Shown: positions 36,913-46,362 of the stretch, piece after piece
Layout of the letters: each line of letters starts with the position of its first letter
Numbering within the stretch: the first letter of the stretch is position 1
Source: Alphaproteobacteria bacterium
Lineage (GTDB): Bacteria; Pseudomonadota; Alphaproteobacteria; MPNO01; UBA2964
Assembly (NCBI GenBank): GCA_012103315.1
Contig: WLWZ01000005.1
Span: forward strand, 62,001-126,000
Reading direction: 5' to 3'
DNA length: 64,000 nt
Program-made: the position numbers and the translations under genes
The notes under the pieces: model-generated
What the model was told of the DNA's origin: nothing
The model's input: the letters and a program-made list of their open reading frames with translations, nothing else
The model's database searches: none

Positions 36913-36941
36913 TTGTCAAGGATTTATGCAAATAGCATATA
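36913..36941 (+). promoter_or_regulatory. Possible promoter of rnd
   Basis: TTGTCA (36913-36918) and CATATA (36936-36941) are spaced by 17 bases, about 45 bases before the rnd start. The -35 box lies in the near-palindrome CTTGTCAAG, so the opposite strand also reads TTGACA there and could serve aspS, but I see no good -10 for that direction. The -10 match is only moderate. Confidence 0.35.
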
Positions 36942-36984
36942 GCAAAATCTTTCATGCTTCAGAATAGTTGTGTATAGCTCTCTA

Positions 36985-38136
36985 ATGTCCCTTATTTCCG
37001 AGAATGATGCCCTGGCGGCGTTTTGTGATCGTCAAGCAAACGCCCAGTTTATAACCGTCGATACAGAGTTCCTTCGCGATAAAACGTATTGGCCGCGCCT
37101 TTGCTTGATCCAGGTAGGGGGTCCCGATGAAGAAGCTGCCATTGACGCTTTAGCGGAAGGCATTGATTTAACGCCGCTTTTAGACTTAATGCGAAAACCT
37201 GATGTTCTTAAGGTCTTTCATGCTGCGCGCCAGGACTTTGAGATATTCTACCGGCTGATGGGCGAATTACCCTCCCCAGTTTTCGATACACAAATTTCTG
37301 CAATGGTCTGTGGTTTTGGCGATTCAGTAGGCTATGAAACCTTGGTTTCGCAGCTTGCTGGGCAGCGGATCGACAAATCGATGCGGTTTACAGACTGGCA
37401 ACGCCGCCCTTTGTCGGAGAAGCAACTCGACTATGCGCTCGCTGACGTCACCCACCTGCGAGTGGTCTATGAGAAATTAGTTGACCTTCTTAAGAAAAAT
37501 GAGCGCGAGGAATGGGTCGCGGAAGAACTCGCGGCTCTCTTGGATCCTCGGCTCTACAAGTTCGAAATTCGAGAAGCATGGCGGCGCCTAAAAGTTCGAA
37601 ACCCAAACCCAAGGATGCTTGCCGTTCTGCGTGAATTGGCTGCCTGGCGTGAAGAAGAAGCACAAACTCGTGACGTTCCCCGTAACAGAGTCACTCGAGA
37701 TGACTCTGTGATTGAGTTAGCGATACAAAAGCCAAAATCGCGCGAAGACCTAAAAAATATGCGAGGCCTCCACGGCGGACAAACCAAAGGCGATACTGCT
37801 GAACATATCCTGAATGCAATATCTCGAGGTTTGTCTCTTCCGAATGACGAATGCCCGCTAGTCCAAAAATCACGGGCCAATCTCCCAAAAGCCGGGCCGG
37901 CAGCCGATCTGCTCAAAGTGCTCTTAAAGATGAAATGTGAGAAACACTCAGTAGCACAAAAACTCATTGCCAACTCAGATGACATCGATGAACTCGCTCG
38001 CAATGACAATGCCGACATCCCCGCGCTCAAGGGCTGGCGGCGTGAAATTTTTGGTGAAGACGCAATTGCTCTGAAGCACGGGAAAATTGGACTAACGTCC
38101 GCAGGAAAATCTATTCAACTCATAAAGATCGACTAA
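36985..38136 (+). CDS. rnd: Ribonuclease D
   Basis: RNase D trims 3' ends of tRNA and other small RNAs. The 383-residue protein has the DEDD exonuclease domain: VDTEFLRD, HAARQDFEIFYR and DYALADVTHLRVVYEKL hold the acidic residues and the catalytic Tyr region. An HRDC domain follows (about 205-290). The ATG at 36985 gives the expected MSLISENDALAAF opening; a GTG 15 bases upstream is also in frame. Its TAA stop overlaps the stop of the convergent hdaA gene. Confidence 0.93.
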   Translation: MSLISENDALAAFCDRQANAQFITVDTEFLRDKTYWPRLCLIQVGGPDEEAAIDALAEGIDLTPLLDLMRKPDVLKVFHAARQDFEIFYRLMGELPSPVFDTQISAMVCGFGDSVGYETLVSQLAGQRIDKSMRFTDWQRRPLSEKQLDYALADVTHLRVVYEKLVDLLKKNEREEWVAEELAALLDPRLYKFEIREAWRRLKVRNPNPRMLAVLRELAAWREEEAQTRDVPRNRVTRDDSVIELAIQKPKSREDLKNMRGLHGGQTKGDTAEHILNAISRGLSLPNDECPLVQKSRANLPKAGPAADLLKVLLKMKCEKHSVAQKLIANSDDIDELARNDNADIPALKGWRREIFGEDAIALKHGKIGLTSAGKSIQLIKID

Positions 38137-38807
38137 TCTGATTGAGAAGCCTCTAGGATAGATCGAGCAAACGGCACCGATACTGTTCGATGCTCGGCCA
38201 ATGCAGCTTCATCAAGCAATACCACCAAGTCTCGAGCGGCACCAAGGCTCCGATCCATGCGACGAAGCAAATAGCCGATGACTCCGGGTTCAACCAGAAT
38301 TTGACGATCTGCAAACAACTTTACCAAAACAGCTGCAAGTAAATCGTCATCTACCTGACCAATATTCAAGACGGGAGCGGCTCGAAGGCGAGACTCCAGG
38401 TCTGCTAGGATGAACGTCCATCGTGCGGGCGGTGTATATGAAGTCGCCAAAATTCCTCCATTTTGTTCAGCAACTCGATTGAACAAGTGAAAAAATGCTT
38501 CTTCGTCTGCGATGCCATCTGCCACATCTACGACAAAACAACAGTTTGTCGGACCAATTCGCGATGTCATGCCGGCGATTTCCGATTGATCGAGTAATGT
38601 CGCACCAACTTGCTTCTGCCATACCGCTGACAGGTGGCTCTTGCCGCAGCCTGGGGGGCCACACAGGATCGCTAATGGAGTTGGCCAGTTTGGCCATCGA
38701 TCAATGAAGGCCAGCGCTTCCTGGTTGCAGGATGTTACGAAGAAGTCATCACGCCCGAGGGCCGTACGATACGGCAAATCCAAGATTAGTTGACGGCGAT
38801 CAGCCAT
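38133..38807 (-). CDS. hdaA: DnaA-related regulatory protein HdaA (Hda-like)
   Basis: HdaA promotes hydrolysis of DnaA-bound ATP together with the sliding clamp, limiting replication initiation. The 224-residue protein resembles DnaA domain III: an N-terminal segment LILDLPYRTALGRDDFF, likely the clamp-binding area, then the Walker A CGPPGCGKSHL (about 49-59), a degenerate Walker B FVVDVADGI, and a late Arg-containing RRMDRSLGA segment. No DNA-binding domain IV is present. The ATG overlaps the stop of the upstream PerM-like gene by one base (TGATG). It is the last gene of a four-gene unit. Confidence 0.9.
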   Translation of the reverse strand: MADRRQLILDLPYRTALGRDDFFVTSCNQEALAFIDRWPNWPTPLAILCGPPGCGKSHLSAVWQKQVGATLLDQSEIAGMTSRIGPTNCCFVVDVADGIADEEAFFHLFNRVAEQNGGILATSYTPPARWTFILADLESRLRAAPVLNIGQVDDDLLAAVLVKLFADRQILVEPGVIGYLLRRMDRSLGAARDLVVLLDEAALAEHRTVSVPFARSILEASQSD

Positions 38808-39886
38808 CACCGTGCTTCATTATCAGGATCACTCTCAAGATACGCTGCGCTCTTCTTATACTGGACAATACCAAAACGGCTTAGGACACCTATGACCGCT
38901 GCCGCCGGTATTGCGAGTAGAATGCCTGTAAACCCGAATACTGCTCCACCAGCTAACAGCGCAAATATTATCCATACAGGGTGTAAACCAATTTTATCGC
39001 CAACTAACTTGGGCGTAACGAAATTGCCTTCCAGGAATTGTCCTACAACAAATACGGCGCCCACTAAAACGATGGGTTGCCATTCACCAAATTGAGCAAT
39101 CGCAACGCCGACTCCGGCAACAAACCCCACGAGCATGCCAAAATAGGGAACAAAGGAAATCAACCCAGTCCCAAATCCTATGATAAAGCCGAATTCGAGA
39201 CCTATCGCCGACAGTCCCACCGCATAAAAAACTCCCAATACAATGCAGACGGTAAATTGTCCTCGTACGAAGGCAGAGAGTACCGAATTAACTTCAGAAA
39301 CCTGGTCTCGGATGATTGCAGCGTATTTCTGAGGTAACCAACCGTTAACAGTGTCAACAATCTGATCCCAATCGCGCAGCAAATAAAACATCACGATCGG
39401 TGTAATAACCAACAATGACAACAGATTGAGCAGGGCAACCCCGCCACCCCAAATTTTTCCCAGAACGCGTCCCACCCAGGCGATCAAGTCCGGACCGGCA
39501 GCTCCGCTAACCTTTTGTTTAAGAGCGTTTATATCTGCGTCTGTTAGATGTGATTGAACAGTCGCGATCAGCTCCGTCGCATGACCGCGAAGAGCGCCGA
39601 GATAGTCAGGGACCCGTGTCGAGAATTCAACGAGTTGTGACTGCAGTAACGGGATTACGAGGAGGAGCGCCGCGACGACGGTCAATACGGTCAGCAAAGT
39701 CAAGACTGCAGACGCTACCCAGCGTGGCCACTTCCATTCTTCGAGCTTATCCGCGACAGGGTCCAACAAATAGGCGAGCCCTATACCAGCGACAAACGGA
39801 AACAGAACATCGCTGAGCAGCCACAAAAGAAAGAAAAATGCAGCGAATGCGCCTATCCAAAATCGGGTTTGACGCTCAGACGTCAT
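38807..39886 (-). CDS. AI-2E family (PerM-like) inner-membrane protein
   Basis: The 359-residue protein has eight or so predicted membrane helices, two near the N-terminus, then a soluble loop and a cluster of C-terminal helices with the family block GFGTGLISFVPYFGMLVG and a VTPKLVGDKIGLHP loop. Members are called AI-2E transporters or permeases; actual substrates are mostly unproven, and some act as Na+/H+ antiporters. It is joined by one-base overlaps to the gene on each side, so it is part of an operon with a phosphatidyltransferase and hdaA, an arrangement I associate with alphaproteobacteria. Confidence 0.9.
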   Translation of the reverse strand: MTSERQTRFWIGAFAAFFFLLWLLSDVLFPFVAGIGLAYLLDPVADKLEEWKWPRWVASAVLTLLTVLTVVAALLLVIPLLQSQLVEFSTRVPDYLGALRGHATELIATVQSHLTDADINALKQKVSGAAGPDLIAWVGRVLGKIWGGGVALLNLLSLLVITPIVMFYLLRDWDQIVDTVNGWLPQKYAAIIRDQVSEVNSVLSAFVRGQFTVCIVLGVFYAVGLSAIGLEFGFIIGFGTGLISFVPYFGMLVGFVAGVGVAIAQFGEWQPIVLVGAVFVVGQFLEGNFVTPKLVGDKIGLHPVWIIFALLAGGAVFGFTGILLAIPAAAVIGVLSRFGIVQYKKSAAYLESDPDNEAR

Positions 39887-40437
39887 TACGTATCGTTTCC
39901 TTTATCTTTTTCGACATTCCTACCCCAGCTCACGACATAGGCACCACCGGAAGCAAGGGTTGTCGCGGTTACAAGATAAACCAAAACGACGACGAACTGC
40001 GACCATTCCAACTGCGGAAAGGCTAAGTTCGCTAGAACGGTCGTAACGAGAACTATCTGAGCTGCGGTATTTATTTTACTAACAACGAGTGGCCGCATTT
40101 TTACGCCGTCAGTAGAAATGTGCAGCAAAACGACGCCGCCAATAATTATAATATCGCGAAAAACGACTAAAATAACCAACCAAATTGGGAGAAGCTCCGC
40201 CTGTCCCATTGTAACGTATACGCCGACAAGCAACGCCTTATCTGCGAGGGGGTCAAGATAGCTGCCAAGTACGGTCGCCTGCCCCATTTGCTTAGCTATA
40301 TAACCATCTACGGCATCAGAAACCCCTGCCGCAACAAACAGCCAAAATGCCGCAAGAAAAGATCCGTTTAGGATTAGATAAATTGTAACAGGCACAGCCA
40401 TAAGTCGTGCAAGCGAAATAAGATTTGGAACACTCAT
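39886..40437 (-). CDS. CDP-alcohol phosphatidyltransferase family protein (PgsA-like)
   Basis: The 183-residue product is an inner-membrane protein with about five or six helices. It has the CDP-alcohol motif SDAVDGYIAKQ ... LGSYLDPLADK, with all four expected Asp residues. The usual Arg after Ala is Lys here. Such enzymes swap CMP from CDP-diacylglycerol for glycerol 3-phosphate or another alcohol. The family opening (MSVPNLISLARL) sets the start at 40437; a longer frame adds 18 unlikely residues. The stop overlaps the next ATG (TAATG). The exact head group is not decided by sequence. Confidence 0.85.
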   Translation of the reverse strand: MSVPNLISLARLMAVPVTIYLILNGSFLAAFWLFVAAGVSDAVDGYIAKQMGQATVLGSYLDPLADKALLVGVYVTMGQAELLPIWLVILVVFRDIIIIGGVVLLHISTDGVKMRPLVVSKINTAAQIVLVTTVLANLAFPQLEWSQFVVVLVYLVTATTLASGGAYVVSWGRNVEKDKGNDT

Positions 40438-40511
40438 TTTAAGAGACTTTTGAATCCATAGTGGGCGTTGTGTCGCGATATATAGTGCCAATTAAATGAA
40501 ATATCGATGCG

Positions 40512-41657
40512 CTATCGACGGGAAGACTGCAACTTCCAATAGACTGCGCCTTGCGTCAACGCCATATCTCGTTGCGCTAACGCCAATCGAAGTTGACCAG
40601 GGTCACCGAGATATCGAAGCCGGATCAGCGCTGATTTTAAAGACAGCCTCACCAATTCAGCTTTTTGAACCAGAGAAACCCCCTCTAATTTCTTTTGCAA
40701 CGCAATTAAACCTGGAAGGCCACGTAGCGTCGCCTCCGCCAATAGCTCCCGATGGTCATCAAAGTGCAACAAATTATCCTGCTTCCAGGTTTCTTCAATT
40801 TCCCGTCGCAAGTTATTTACGGCACTCGTCAGAATTTCCTGAAGCGAAGTCTCTTTATTACTGGCAAAGCTCTGTACAGAAGTTCTATCTGCCCCACCTG
40901 GGCCTAGTCTGCTGGTGGACACCTCTACAATTTTCTCACCTTGGGCTTGTGTGACAGTTGCAATAGTCAGCAGTGTTCCATCTGCTTCGTAACGTCGGGC
41001 GATAGACTGGATCTGCTCGTCATTGCCTGCAAGCGCTTGCTCGGGGCTTATTTCAGCGATATCCGCAGTTTCCCCTTTCGGTATGATCAAGTTGATCAAC
41101 CCATCGCTTTTCGGCAAATCGCGCCACGCCTTTAGCCATAAATTGCCCGTATCCCACAGCTGGAGCGTTGCTTGAGCTCGATACACAGGTAAGACGATCA
41201 ACGGTTTGCTTTTCGTTTCGGCAAACCGGGTCCCTGAGTTACGCAGAAGATTGCGGACCGCAGATGCGTTAAACCGTACGGTCATTTGCGCTAAATACCG
41301 CACCGAAGACGTCTTTTCTTCGCCGACCTCTAATCCTGAAACCAGCTGCAGGAGTTGTGCACCTTGAACCTCTGGTATCTTGGCCCGGTCAGCAATCGGA
41401 ACAATCCGTTCCATTAAACGTCGAAATGCTGCCGCCTGGCCTTTTTGTAGTGCGATGTCTCGTGCGACAGCCGCTGATTCGGCTGTTTCATCGACACGCA
41501 CATCGGCAATAGTATAAACAGCGCTCGACTGTGCCGCAGCTGTCAACGGATAGAGAGCCAAAAATACTGGCAAAAAGGCCCGTACAACTAGCCTGAAGGC
41601 AGACGTTACAAACCCGGCGGGATCAAGTATCTTCACGGAACTAAGAGGCAATGGCAT
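40512..41657 (-). CDS. DUF2066 exported protein
   Basis: The 381-residue protein has an N-terminal signal peptide (hydrophobic stretch about 22-40, ending near AAAQS). The mature start VYTIADVRVDETAESAAVARDIALQKGQ is typical of the DUF2066 family, as is the following RLMERIVP segment. The family is widespread in proteobacteria and its role is unknown. It is the first gene of the unit that runs through the phosphatidyltransferase, the PerM-like protein and hdaA. Its start lies only 38 bases from the purM reading start on the other strand. Confidence 0.85.
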   Translation of the reverse strand: MPLPLSSVKILDPAGFVTSAFRLVVRAFLPVFLALYPLTAAAQSSAVYTIADVRVDETAESAAVARDIALQKGQAAAFRRLMERIVPIADRAKIPEVQGAQLLQLVSGLEVGEEKTSSVRYLAQMTVRFNASAVRNLLRNSGTRFAETKSKPLIVLPVYRAQATLQLWDTGNLWLKAWRDLPKSDGLINLIIPKGETADIAEISPEQALAGNDEQIQSIARRYEADGTLLTIATVTQAQGEKIVEVSTSRLGPGGADRTSVQSFASNKETSLQEILTSAVNNLRREIEETWKQDNLLHFDDHRELLAEATLRGLPGLIALQKKLEGVSLVQKAELVRLSLKSALIRLRYLGDPGQLRLALAQRDMALTQGAVYWKLQSSRR

Positions 41658-41695
41658 AGCCTAAGATTATCCCGTTTCAAGCATGCGAGAAAGCC

Positions 41696-42754
41696 ATTAA
41701 CAGCCGAAGTTACAAAGATTCTGGAGTAGATGTTGATGCAGGTGCTGCGCTCGTCGATTCCATAAAACCACATGTTCGATCTACTGCCCGAGCTGGCGCT
41801 GATGTGGAAATTGGTGGCTTTGGTGGCATGTTCGATATTGCTGCTTCGGGTTTCAAGGATCCGATTTTGGTCGCCGCAACCGATGGCGTTGGTACAAAGC
41901 TGAGAGTTGCCCTATCCGCAAATGACCATAGTAGCGTCGGCATAGATTTAGTCGCTATGTGTGTTAATGATCTCGTTGTCCAAGGCGCGGAACCCTTGTT
42001 TTTTCTTGATTATTTTGCGACCGCCAAACTGAATCTTGACCGGGCTGAAGAGGTCATCAAGGGCATTGCCGACGGTTGCAGGCAGGCCGGCTGTGCCCTA
42101 ATCGGCGGTGAGACAGCGGAAATGCCGGGTATGTATCATGGTGAAGATTATGATCTTGCGGGGTTCTCAGTCGGCGCGGTTGAACGTGACGGGGTTCTTA
42201 CCGGTGCGGACATTAATGCTGACGACATTGTCCTCGGATTAGCATCCAATGGCGTCCACTCAAATGGATTTTCGTTGGTTCGAAAAATTATTGAAGATCT
42301 AGCACTCGATTATAGCGACAAAGCTCCATTTGGGGACGGGCCTCTAGGCTCTACTCTCCTGGCGCCAACTAAGATTTATGTAAAGTCCTGTTTAACCGCC
42401 CATCGAGCCGGTCTTGTTAAAGGATTAGCTCACATTACCGGCGGAGGACTAACGGAGAATATTCCCCGAGTATTGCCCAATGGGCTTGGCGTAAATTTAA
42501 ATGGCGCCAGCTGGCCCATCAGCGACCAGTTCAAATGGCTGTCAACCATCGGCAACGTGACACCAGATGAAATGGCGCGAACATTCAATTGCGGCATCGG
42601 AATGGTGGTGATTGTCGCTCCCGAAAATTGTGACGCGGCAATCAGAGGTTTCTCGGAGGCGGAGGAATCCGTGTTCAATATTGGAACTGTTGTACCGTGT
42701 ACTGGCGAAACGCGTGTGAAAATCGAGAATTGGGACTCGGCATGGCAAGGTTGA
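41696..42754 (+). CDS. purM: Phosphoribosylformylglycinamidine cyclo-ligase, apparent ATT start
   Basis: PurM closes the imidazole ring in purine synthesis (FGAM to AIR). The frame encodes the complete family N-terminus [21 protein letters not shown] followed by [17 protein letters not shown] and [11 protein letters not shown]. In this frame there is no ATG, GTG or TTG between the stop at 41657-41659 and a GTG at 41804, which lies inside conserved sequence. The only codon at the expected position is ATT (41696), giving a normal 352-residue protein. Either ATT is used or one base is wrong: deleting a base in 41683-41698 would bring an ATG at 41683 into frame. purN overlaps its 3' end by 13 bases. 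Confidence 0.9.
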   Translation: MNSRSYKDSGVDVDAGAALVDSIKPHVRSTARAGADVEIGGFGGMFDIAASGFKDPILVAATDGVGTKLRVALSANDHSSVGIDLVAMCVNDLVVQGAEPLFFLDYFATAKLNLDRAEEVIKGIADGCRQAGCALIGGETAEMPGMYHGEDYDLAGFSVGAVERDGVLTGADINADDIVLGLASNGVHSNGFSLVRKIIEDLALDYSDKAPFGDGPLGSTLLAPTKIYVKSCLTAHRAGLVKGLAHITGGGLTENIPRVLPNGLGVNLNGASWPISDQFKWLSTIGNVTPDEMARTFNCGIGMVVIVAPENCDAAIRGFSEAEESVFNIGTVVPCTGETRVKIENWDSAWQG

Positions 42755-43392
42755 AAACCGCAGTTCTAATTTCGGGACGTGGAACCAACATGCAGGCGTT
42801 GATCGACTATTGCGCTACATCAGATGCTGCCGCAGAAATCTCACTTATCCTCTCCAATGTTCCTGATGTCCCCGGACTAGATCGTGCTGCGGAAGCCAAT
42901 ATTCCGTCAATCACCGTTGATCACAAACTATATACTGATCGCGAATCCTTCGAAGAAGCCATGACGCAAACGCTGGAAGACCACGGCATTCAGCTCATTT
43001 GCCTTGCCGGATTTATGCGTCTCCTGACAAACACATTTGTTGACCACTGGCGAGATCGATTGATCAATATCCATCCGTCTTTGCTACCGGCTTTCAAGGG
43101 CTTGGACACCCATGAGCGGGTGCTAGCAGAAGGCGTTCGCTTTACTGGCTGCACTGTCCATTATGTCCGTGCTGAAATGGATGCTGGACCAATCATTGTA
43201 CAGGCTGCGGTTCCGATATTGCCTGATGATGACCCGGAGAGTCTCGCCATGCGCGTGCTCGTCGCGGAACATCGCTGTTATCCTCACGCATTATCGCTCA
43301 TTGCAGACGGGAAAACGCGGATCGTCGACGAGAAAGTAATGATCGATGAAGCGGAAGCCCCGGGCATCGCATTTCTCAACCCGATAGACTAA
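42742..43392 (+). CDS. purN: Phosphoribosylglycinamide formyltransferase
   Basis: PurN transfers a formyl group from 10-formyl-tetrahydrofolate to GAR in purine synthesis. The 216-residue protein has the phosphate-binding [13 protein letters not shown] at its start, the formyl-transfer block [13 protein letters not shown] with catalytic Asn and His, and the late Asp in [14 protein letters not shown]. The start at 42742 lies inside purM (13-base overlap), so the two are translationally coupled, the common alphaproteobacterial purM-purN pair. Confidence 0.95.
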   Translation: MARLKTAVLISGRGTNMQALIDYCATSDAAAEISLILSNVPDVPGLDRAAEANIPSITVDHKLYTDRESFEEAMTQTLEDHGIQLICLAGFMRLLTNTFVDHWRDRLINIHPSLLPAFKGLDTHERVLAEGVRFTGCTVHYVRAEMDAGPIIVQAAVPILPDDDPESLAMRVLVAEHRCYPHALSLIADGKTRIVDEKVMIDEAEAPGIAFLNPID

Positions 43393-43480
43393 GTCTAATC
43401 AGGCCTTTTCAAACTCTTCATACGACGATAATTTTAAACTATAGCTAAGCGTTACCATTACCCGGCGGAGTATATTAATT

Positions 43481-43609
43481 ATGTCAGATATTACGGAAAC
43501 TGTTGCACAGCAAACCCGGCAAGGCTGGAAGGGTTTTTCGATGTTCATGTTAATCGGGACAACATCCGTCCTCGCGATTGTTGGCCTCATGGCCATATTC
43601 CTGCTTTAG
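43481..43609 (+). CDS. aa3-type cytochrome c oxidase subunit IV (42 residues)
   Basis: This 42-residue protein has a short polar N-terminus, then WKGFSMFMLIGTTSV and one membrane helix ending in LMAIFLL. The WxGFxxF motif before a single helix, with the GLMAIFLL-like end, fits the small subunit IV of alphaproteobacterial aa3 oxidases. It starts at an ATG behind CGGAG with a rather long gap of 11 bases. The gene is 88 bases after purN and away from the oxidase subunits, as is common for it. A hairpin follows at 43623. An unrelated single-span peptide remains possible. Confidence 0.72.
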   Translation: MSDITETVAQQTRQGWKGFSMFMLIGTTSVLAIVGLMAIFLL

Positions 43610-43622
43610 GGGAACATCGTAA

Positions 43623-43643
43623 GGCCCGCAAAATTAGCGGGCC
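43623..43643. terminator. Hairpin between convergent genes, possible terminator
   Basis: A 7-bp perfect GC stem (GGCCCGC at 43623-43629 with GCGGGCC at 43637-43643) closes an A/T-rich 7-base loop. There is no clear T-run on either side. It lies between the small oxidase subunit gene and the convergent ndk gene and probably ends both transcripts weakly. Confidence 0.55.
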
Positions 43644-43658
43644 ATCCGACGAACATGG

Positions 43659-44081
43659 CTAACCGACGATTTCGGTTTGGCTGAAGAAGAATGCAATTTC
43701 AATAGCGGCGTTTTCGGGCGAGTCAGAGCCGTGGGCTGAATTCGCCTCGATAGATTCACCAAAATCTTTGCGAATGGTCCCGTCTTCAGCATTGGCGGGG
43801 TTTGTTGCCCCCATAATGTCGCGGTTTGCGGTGACCGCGTTCTCGCCTTCCAAAACCTGGACGACAACCGGACCCGAGCACATAAAATCACAAAGGTCTG
43901 AAAAGAAAGCACGCTCGGCATGAACTGCGTAAAACCCTTCAGCCTGGCCACGTGTCAAGTGAAGACGTTTCTGAGCAATAATTCTCAGACCTTTTTCTTC
44001 AAATCGGGCGTTAATCTGCCCCGTAAGATTGCGACGGGTCGCGTCGGGTTTGATGATAGATAATGTTCTTTGAATAGCCAT
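43659..44081 (-). CDS. ndk: Nucleoside diphosphate kinase
   Basis: Ndk balances nucleoside triphosphates by phosphate transfer through a His intermediate. The 140-residue protein has the start [13 protein letters not shown], the block MGATNPANA, and the catalytic His117 in NSAHGSDS. Length and motifs are normal. A probable promoter lies just upstream (44117-44145). It is downstream of holC on the same strand but is separated by about 130 bases and is likely a separate transcript. Confidence 0.97.
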   Translation of the reverse strand: MAIQRTLSIIKPDATRRNLTGQINARFEEKGLRIIAQKRLHLTRGQAEGFYAVHAERAFFSDLCDFMCSGPVVVQVLEGENAVTANRDIMGATNPANAEDGTIRKDFGESIEANSAHGSDSPENAAIEIAFFFSQTEIVG

Positions 44082-44116
44082 AGGGCTGATACTCTCGATT
44101 CTTTGAAGGCGGCGGC

Positions 44117-44145
44117 CTTATATACGTTCAAAATCCCCACGGCAA
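44117..44145 (-). promoter_or_regulatory. Probable promoter of ndk
   Basis: Read on the minus strand, TTGCCG (44145-44140) and TATAAG (44122-44117) are spaced by 17 bases. The predicted start site is about 30 bases before the ndk ATG at 44081. Matches to consensus are moderate. Confidence 0.45.
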
Positions 44146-44210
44146 CCATCTCTTACATATGGCCTGGGGAAAACATTTGTCCGCCATAAGACTAAATCAG
44201 GCTAAGTTGC

Positions 44211-44663
44211 TTATTCGCCCTTCTTTTCCCAGCCGCCCCGATCATTTTGTTGCCAGTATGTAAGGGAACAATCAGCTTCTTTATAGGTCTTCCAGCGCTC
44301 TCTCGCTGCCATCACCGACTGCTCGTCATTGCCATCAAATATTTCGAGACAACGTTTATAATTCTCATAGGAAGACGTATCTGCTCCGTCTGTTAGCACA
44401 AGCACATCAGCCGCAATTGGATTTTCTATTTCAGACGTGAGCCAAACGGGATGGCATTCCGCATTGCCCTCGTTTTTTGTCCCATGTGGCAAAAACGATG
44501 CCGCGTCGTTAGTCCACAGGGCGCCGTTTAAAAAGGCAACCCTCTCTTCGGAACTACTTCTAACCACAACACGGTTGCCTGCCTCAACGGCCTTTTCGAG
44601 CAGACGCAGCAGTGCCTGCTCGAGTGGCGTTTTGGTTAAATGGTAAAATCCGATATCGGTCAT
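44211..44663 (-). CDS. holC: DNA polymerase III subunit chi
   Basis: HolC links the clamp loader to single-strand DNA-binding protein. The 150-residue protein has the family opening IGFYHLTKTPLEQALLRLLEKA, the middle VRSSSEERVAFLNGALW and the late VLTDGAD segment with a WKTYKEADCSLTYWQQ end. It starts 15 bases after pepA on the same strand, the frequent pepA-holC arrangement in proteobacteria. Confidence 0.92.
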   Translation of the reverse strand: MTDIGFYHLTKTPLEQALLRLLEKAVEAGNRVVVRSSSEERVAFLNGALWTNDAASFLPHGTKNEGNAECHPVWLTSEIENPIAADVLVLTDGADTSSYENYKRCLEIFDGNDEQSVMAARERWKTYKEADCSLTYWQQNDRGGWEKKGE

Positions 44664-44678
44664 GCGTCAAAGCGCCAG

Positions 44679-46181
44679 CTATTTGCTTTCATAGTGGTCG
44701 GCAACTAATCGGTCGAGAAGGCGGACGCCAAAACCGGTCCCGCCTCTTGGCACTGTTCCGGCATCTGAATTAGACCAAGCAACACCCGCAATATCGAGAT
44801 GCGCCCATGCGACGTCCTTCTGAATAAAGCGCTGGAGAATTTGCGCGGCGGTGATACTGCCTGCATCCCTGCCGCCCACGTTTTTCATATCAGCAATTTG
44901 AGAGCGCACCTGTTTGTCATAGGCATCCCCAAGGGGCATACGCCACAGCGCCTCACCTGTTCCTTTGCCAGCGGCGAGGAGCTGATCCGACAGCTTATCA
45001 TTGTTAACGAACATACCGGCGTGATGATGCCCCAACGAAACAATGATCGCTCCAGTCAACGTGGCGAGGTCAATTATCGTATGTGGCTTAAAGGTTTTCT
45101 GACACCACCACAGCGCATCGGCCAATACAAGACGACCCTCCGCATCGGTGTTAATTACCTCAATCGTCTGACCCGACATCGTTTTAACGACATCTCCCGG
45201 GCGTTGCGCGTTGCTCGACGGCATATTCTCTACCAAGCCAACAACGCCGACTGCATTTACCTTCGCTTTTCTTGAAGCGAGGGCGTGCATAAGCCCCGAA
45301 ACCACTCCGGCGCCCGCCATGTCCCACTTCATATCCTCCATGCCGCCGGCGGGTTTTATCGAAATGCCGCCGGTATCAAATGTTACGCCTTTTCCGACAA
45401 AAGCAATCGGGCGCTTATCTTTCGCCTTAGGTGCCCCATTCCATTCCATAGCAACCACGCGGGACGGATTGGCACTGCCCTGCCCCACGCCAAGCAATGC
45501 TCCCATCCCCAGCTTTTTCATCTGTTTTTCGTCGAGAACCTTTAATTTGACCCCTAGCTTTGCCAGAGCACGTAGTCGAGATGCAAAGCTAATGGGAAAA
45601 AGAATATTCGCAGGCTCTGAAACCAAATCCCGCGTGAAAAAAACGCCATCCGCAATTTTTCGCAACGGCGCAAATTTTCGCCGGGCGCCTGCAACATCGC
45701 GGAGCATTACGGCAACCGCGTTCAGCGAAGGTTTATCTTCGGGTTTTTCTTTGGTTCGGTACCTATCGAACCGATAGCTTCTAAGTTGGCAGCCATAAGC
45801 GAGATTGGCTGCGAACTCCGCTCCAGTCATTTTCATTCCTTTGATGGCATCCACCATGACCGATGCTGTCTTGTCACCGGAGTTCCCAAGGGATCGGAAT
45901 ATCGCGCCGCCTAAAGCTTGAGCGGCAAGATCGTCAATCTTATCTGCCTTGCCGACCCCGAGAAGAAGGATACGACTGGCCTTTACTCCAGCGGGCCCAA
46001 GAACGGCCAAGGTTTGCCCCTTTTTTCCCGTGAACTTTCTGTTCTTCAGAGCGCGTTTCAATGCGCCACCGGTGGCCTTATCGAGTTGATCTGCACTCGA
46101 CGACAACTTGCCGCCGTTGGTTGCAAATACGATATACGCACCGGTGCGCTTCTGGTCTGGGGTGGCAAAGGTCAAACGCAT
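44679..46181 (-). CDS. pepA: Leucyl aminopeptidase (M17 family)
   Basis: PepA is a two-metal, usually hexameric aminopeptidase of the cytoplasm; in some bacteria it also binds DNA. The 500-residue protein has an N-terminal regulatory domain (1-165) and the M17 catalytic domain with VGKGVTFDTGGISIKP (metal-binding Lys and Asp) and the signature NTDAEGRLVLADAL. All key residues are visible. It starts behind a GGAG site and is divergent from the membrane glycosyltransferase-like gene at about 46.3 kb. Confidence 0.96.
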   Translation of the reverse strand: MRLTFATPDQKRTGAYIVFATNGGKLSSSADQLDKATGGALKRALKNRKFTGKKGQTLAVLGPAGVKASRILLLGVGKADKIDDLAAQALGGAIFRSLGNSGDKTASVMVDAIKGMKMTGAEFAANLAYGCQLRSYRFDRYRTKEKPEDKPSLNAVAVMLRDVAGARRKFAPLRKIADGVFFTRDLVSEPANILFPISFASRLRALAKLGVKLKVLDEKQMKKLGMGALLGVGQGSANPSRVVAMEWNGAPKAKDKRPIAFVGKGVTFDTGGISIKPAGGMEDMKWDMAGAGVVSGLMHALASRKAKVNAVGVVGLVENMPSSNAQRPGDVVKTMSGQTIEVINTDAEGRLVLADALWWCQKTFKPHTIIDLATLTGAIIVSLGHHHAGMFVNNDKLSDQLLAAGKGTGEALWRMPLGDAYDKQVRSQIADMKNVGGRDAGSITAAQILQRFIQKDVAWAHLDIAGVAWSNSDAGTVPRGGTGFGVRLLDRLVADHYESK

Positions 46182-46362
46182 TTTCTAATTCTCCGAACTT
46201 TCTAATTTGCTATCGGCGATCTGCCGCTTTCATCACTCTACCAAGGGTCGCGTTAAATAAAAGGCGTTTTGGCGCGATTCGATGTGTTTTGGTAGATTGC
46301 CGCTGTGTCCGGCCATGAGATGCATGACACGGTTTTCTCTGTTGTGCGGTATCACGCGAATA

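Noticed and set aside
43399..43596. Minus-strand frame of 65 codons after purN
   Set aside because: It overlaps the much better supported 42-residue oxidase subunit gene on the plus strand, and its peptide has no recognisable features.
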